Virus record (IMG/VR): IMGVR_UViG_3300044726_000205
Location: 1 to 35,564 of that record
Source of the DNA: a virus
Length of the DNA stretch: 35,564 nucleotides
Reading direction: 5' to 3' (one strand)
The notes under the pieces were generated by a model that was not told the DNA's origin, ran no database searches, and saw only the letters and a program-made list of their open reading frames with translations. Shown here one piece after another: positions 34,607 to 35,564 of this stretch (the stretch's first letter is position 1; each line of letters starts with the position of its first letter). The position numbers and the translations under genes are program-made.

Positions 34607-35161
34607 CTAGTCAGGAACCGGGGTTCCGACGGAGACGTTCAACCGCCGCCGCTGTCCAGGAACGTAGGAGACCGGCAGAACGTCGGTCTCGTAGCCCGGC
34701 GAGCTCATCGTGATGTCCGCGGCTCCGCTATCGAGCGGAGTCGTGGCCCATGCCTGGTGGGTTGCGGGAATGGTGGTCGGCTGCCCTTCGGCGTCGAGGC
34801 CGTCGTGCTCGGGCAAGGGCTCGATCCCGATTTGCTCCGGAGCCGAGCTCGCCCAAGTAATGACGGCCGCGGTGTCGGGCGTGCCGTCGGCGGCGAGCGG
34901 TGCCGTAGAGATCAGGATCCGCTCGACGCTAACGCAAGTAACGGGCGGTAGAGTCGCCATCGTCAATTCCTTTCCTTGAATCTCGCGCAAGTGAACCCCG
35001 AGGCGAGGCTTCACTTGAATCGATTCGACTAGTTTTGCCAACAGTTGCTCGATCCCGCGCACGTGCTGCACGAGTCGAGCCAAGAGCTCATCGGTATGAT
35101 CTGGCCGGTGGTGCTCGCCATGCTGTTCTGGCCGCCCACCGCGGCCTCCTGGCCAATCCAA
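34607..35161 (-). CDS. Coiled-coil plus Ig-like/beta protein (184 aa; possible restart at 34960)
   Basis: The C-terminal 117 residues (from MATLPPVTCVSVERILISTA) are beta-rich, with AAVITWASSAPEQIGIEP and YVPGQRRRLNVSVG, resembling an Ig-like domain or minor virion protein. The N-terminal part in the same frame is an amphipathic helix (DELLARLVQHVRGIEQLLAK). A TTG at 35161 has AAGGGGG 5 bases upstream; an internal ATG at 34960 has AAGGA 7 bases upstream, so two products are possible. It directly precedes the transferase cassette and may be its acceptor or a virion component. Confidence 0.6.
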   Translation of the reverse strand: MDWPGGRGGRPEQHGEHHRPDHTDELLARLVQHVRGIEQLLAKLVESIQVKPRLGVHLREIQGKELTMATLPPVTCVSVERILISTAPLAADGTPDTAAVITWASSAPEQIGIEPLPEHDGLDAEGQPTTIPATHQAWATTPLDSGAADITMSSPGYETDVLPVSYVPGQRRRLNVSVGTPVPD

Positions 35162-35174
35162 GGTGGCCCCCCTT

Positions 35175-35333
35175 TCAGTTGATGGCTTGCGTGCCGCCGA
35201 TCGCGCGCCAAAGATAGATGGCCAACGCCACGACGAAGATCACCATCAGTGCAACCTTGGCCGGCGGCTGCACATATCTCTGAATAAGAATCAAGATCCC
35301 AATAACCACCAAGGTCACGATCAGAGTTACCAT
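35175..35333 (-). CDS. Small membrane protein, two helices (52 aa), holin-like
   Basis: Two transmembrane helices, MVTLIVTLVVIGILILIQRY and VALMVIFVVALAIYLWRAI, are joined by a short polar turn. Length and topology fit a small class II holin. The start at 35333 has GGGGG 9 bases upstream; an earlier GTG at 35363 is less likely. It follows another small membrane gene, so the pair may form a lysis or membrane unit, though no endolysin is recognised nearby. Confidence 0.65.
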   Translation of the reverse strand: MVTLIVTLVVIGILILIQRYVQPPAKVALMVIFVVALAIYLWRAIGGTQAIN

Positions 35334-35359
35334 GTTTCCGTTCCCCCTTTCAACCGATT

Positions 35360-35557
35360 TCACCTTGGAGCCCCGCCGCCAACCTTGAAGTAGTTGGAGA
35401 TCGCGATCAAAAGCTGGATCGCGATCGGGATCGCCACCGCGAGAAAGACTGCAATCGTCGACACCTTTTCAAGCGACTGGAGCCGACCGCTCTGCGCCTC
35501 GATCTTCGCGTCGATGGTTTGGGTTAGCGCCTCGATCATCGCGCGCATTTCTTTCAT
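35360..35557 (-). CDS. Coiled-coil membrane protein, XhlA-like (65 aa)
   Basis: The N-terminal half is a coiled coil (MIEALTQTIDAKIEAQSGRL) and the C-terminal half a transmembrane helix (VSTIAVFLAVAIPIAIQLLI). This helix-then-membrane layout is that of XhlA/haemolysin-type phage proteins, which act with holins at lysis. Start at ATG 35557, close to the window end; upstream context is not visible. Next to the two-helix protein it suggests a lysis pair. Confidence 0.65.
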   Translation of the reverse strand: MKEMRAMIEALTQTIDAKIEAQSGRLQSLEKVSTIAVFLAVAIPIAIQLLIAISNYFKVGGGAPR

Positions 35558-35564
35558 GTCTCCG

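Overview
This window is part of a tailed double-stranded DNA bacteriophage genome. It is GC-rich (about 60-65% by eye) and densely packed, with nearly every gene joined to the next by an ATGA, GTGA or TAATG overlap. A portal protein, both terminase subunits, an ERF-type annealing protein, a RusA-type resolvase, a helicase/methyltransferase pair and a ParB-domain protein identify it as a phage. No integrase, repressor, tRNA, rRNA or CRISPR array was seen. A Gram-negative host is likely: one protein has a Sec signal peptide followed by a beta-rich chain, three promoter-like elements fit the sigma-54 -24/-12 pattern, and one 16-bp palindrome has the Pseudomonas-type parS sequence. The host genus cannot be named from this.

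Layout. (1) Positions 1-15644, minus strand: starting from a divergent promoter region near 15.9 kb, about 25 small genes come first (many Cys-rich zinc-ribbon proteins and tiny single-helix membrane peptides). They are followed by terS, terL, a TIM-barrel-like protein, a lectin-like jelly-roll protein, a ParB-domain protein, several small unknowns, and the portal gene that runs off the left edge. Three copies of a 35-bp sigma-54-like element (10248-10282, 15004-15038, 15756-15790) sit ahead of separate gene blocks. (2) Positions 16126-26967, plus strand: a replication and recombination module with ERF, a protein with an SSB-like tail, a DUF1376-type replication protein preceded by two DnaA-box-like sites, RusA, a Lar-like zinc ribbon, a SNF2-type helicase and a DNA methyltransferase. 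A GC hairpin closes it at 26974-26995. (3) Positions 35557-27021, minus strand: two small membrane proteins, an Ig-like or baseplate-type protein, then an overlapping cassette with several glycosyltransferases, a radical SAM enzyme, two SAM methyltransferase domains (one fused to a glycosyltransferase), a three-helix membrane protein and an exported beta-rich protein.

If the genome is circular or circularly permuted, regions 1 and 3 would be the start and end of one long minus-strand late transcript (packaging, head, tail, then virion decoration and lysis or cell-surface functions), with region 2 as the oppositely oriented early module. That is inference; the structural genes that would join the two lie outside this window.

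Most noteworthy are the radical SAM/glycosyltransferase/methyltransferase cassette, the repeated sigma-54-like elements, the isolated parS palindrome in a phage that also encodes a ParB-like domain, a 32-bp perfect repeat shared by terL and an early gene 16 kb away, a candidate origin, and two genes that read correctly only with a frameshift.
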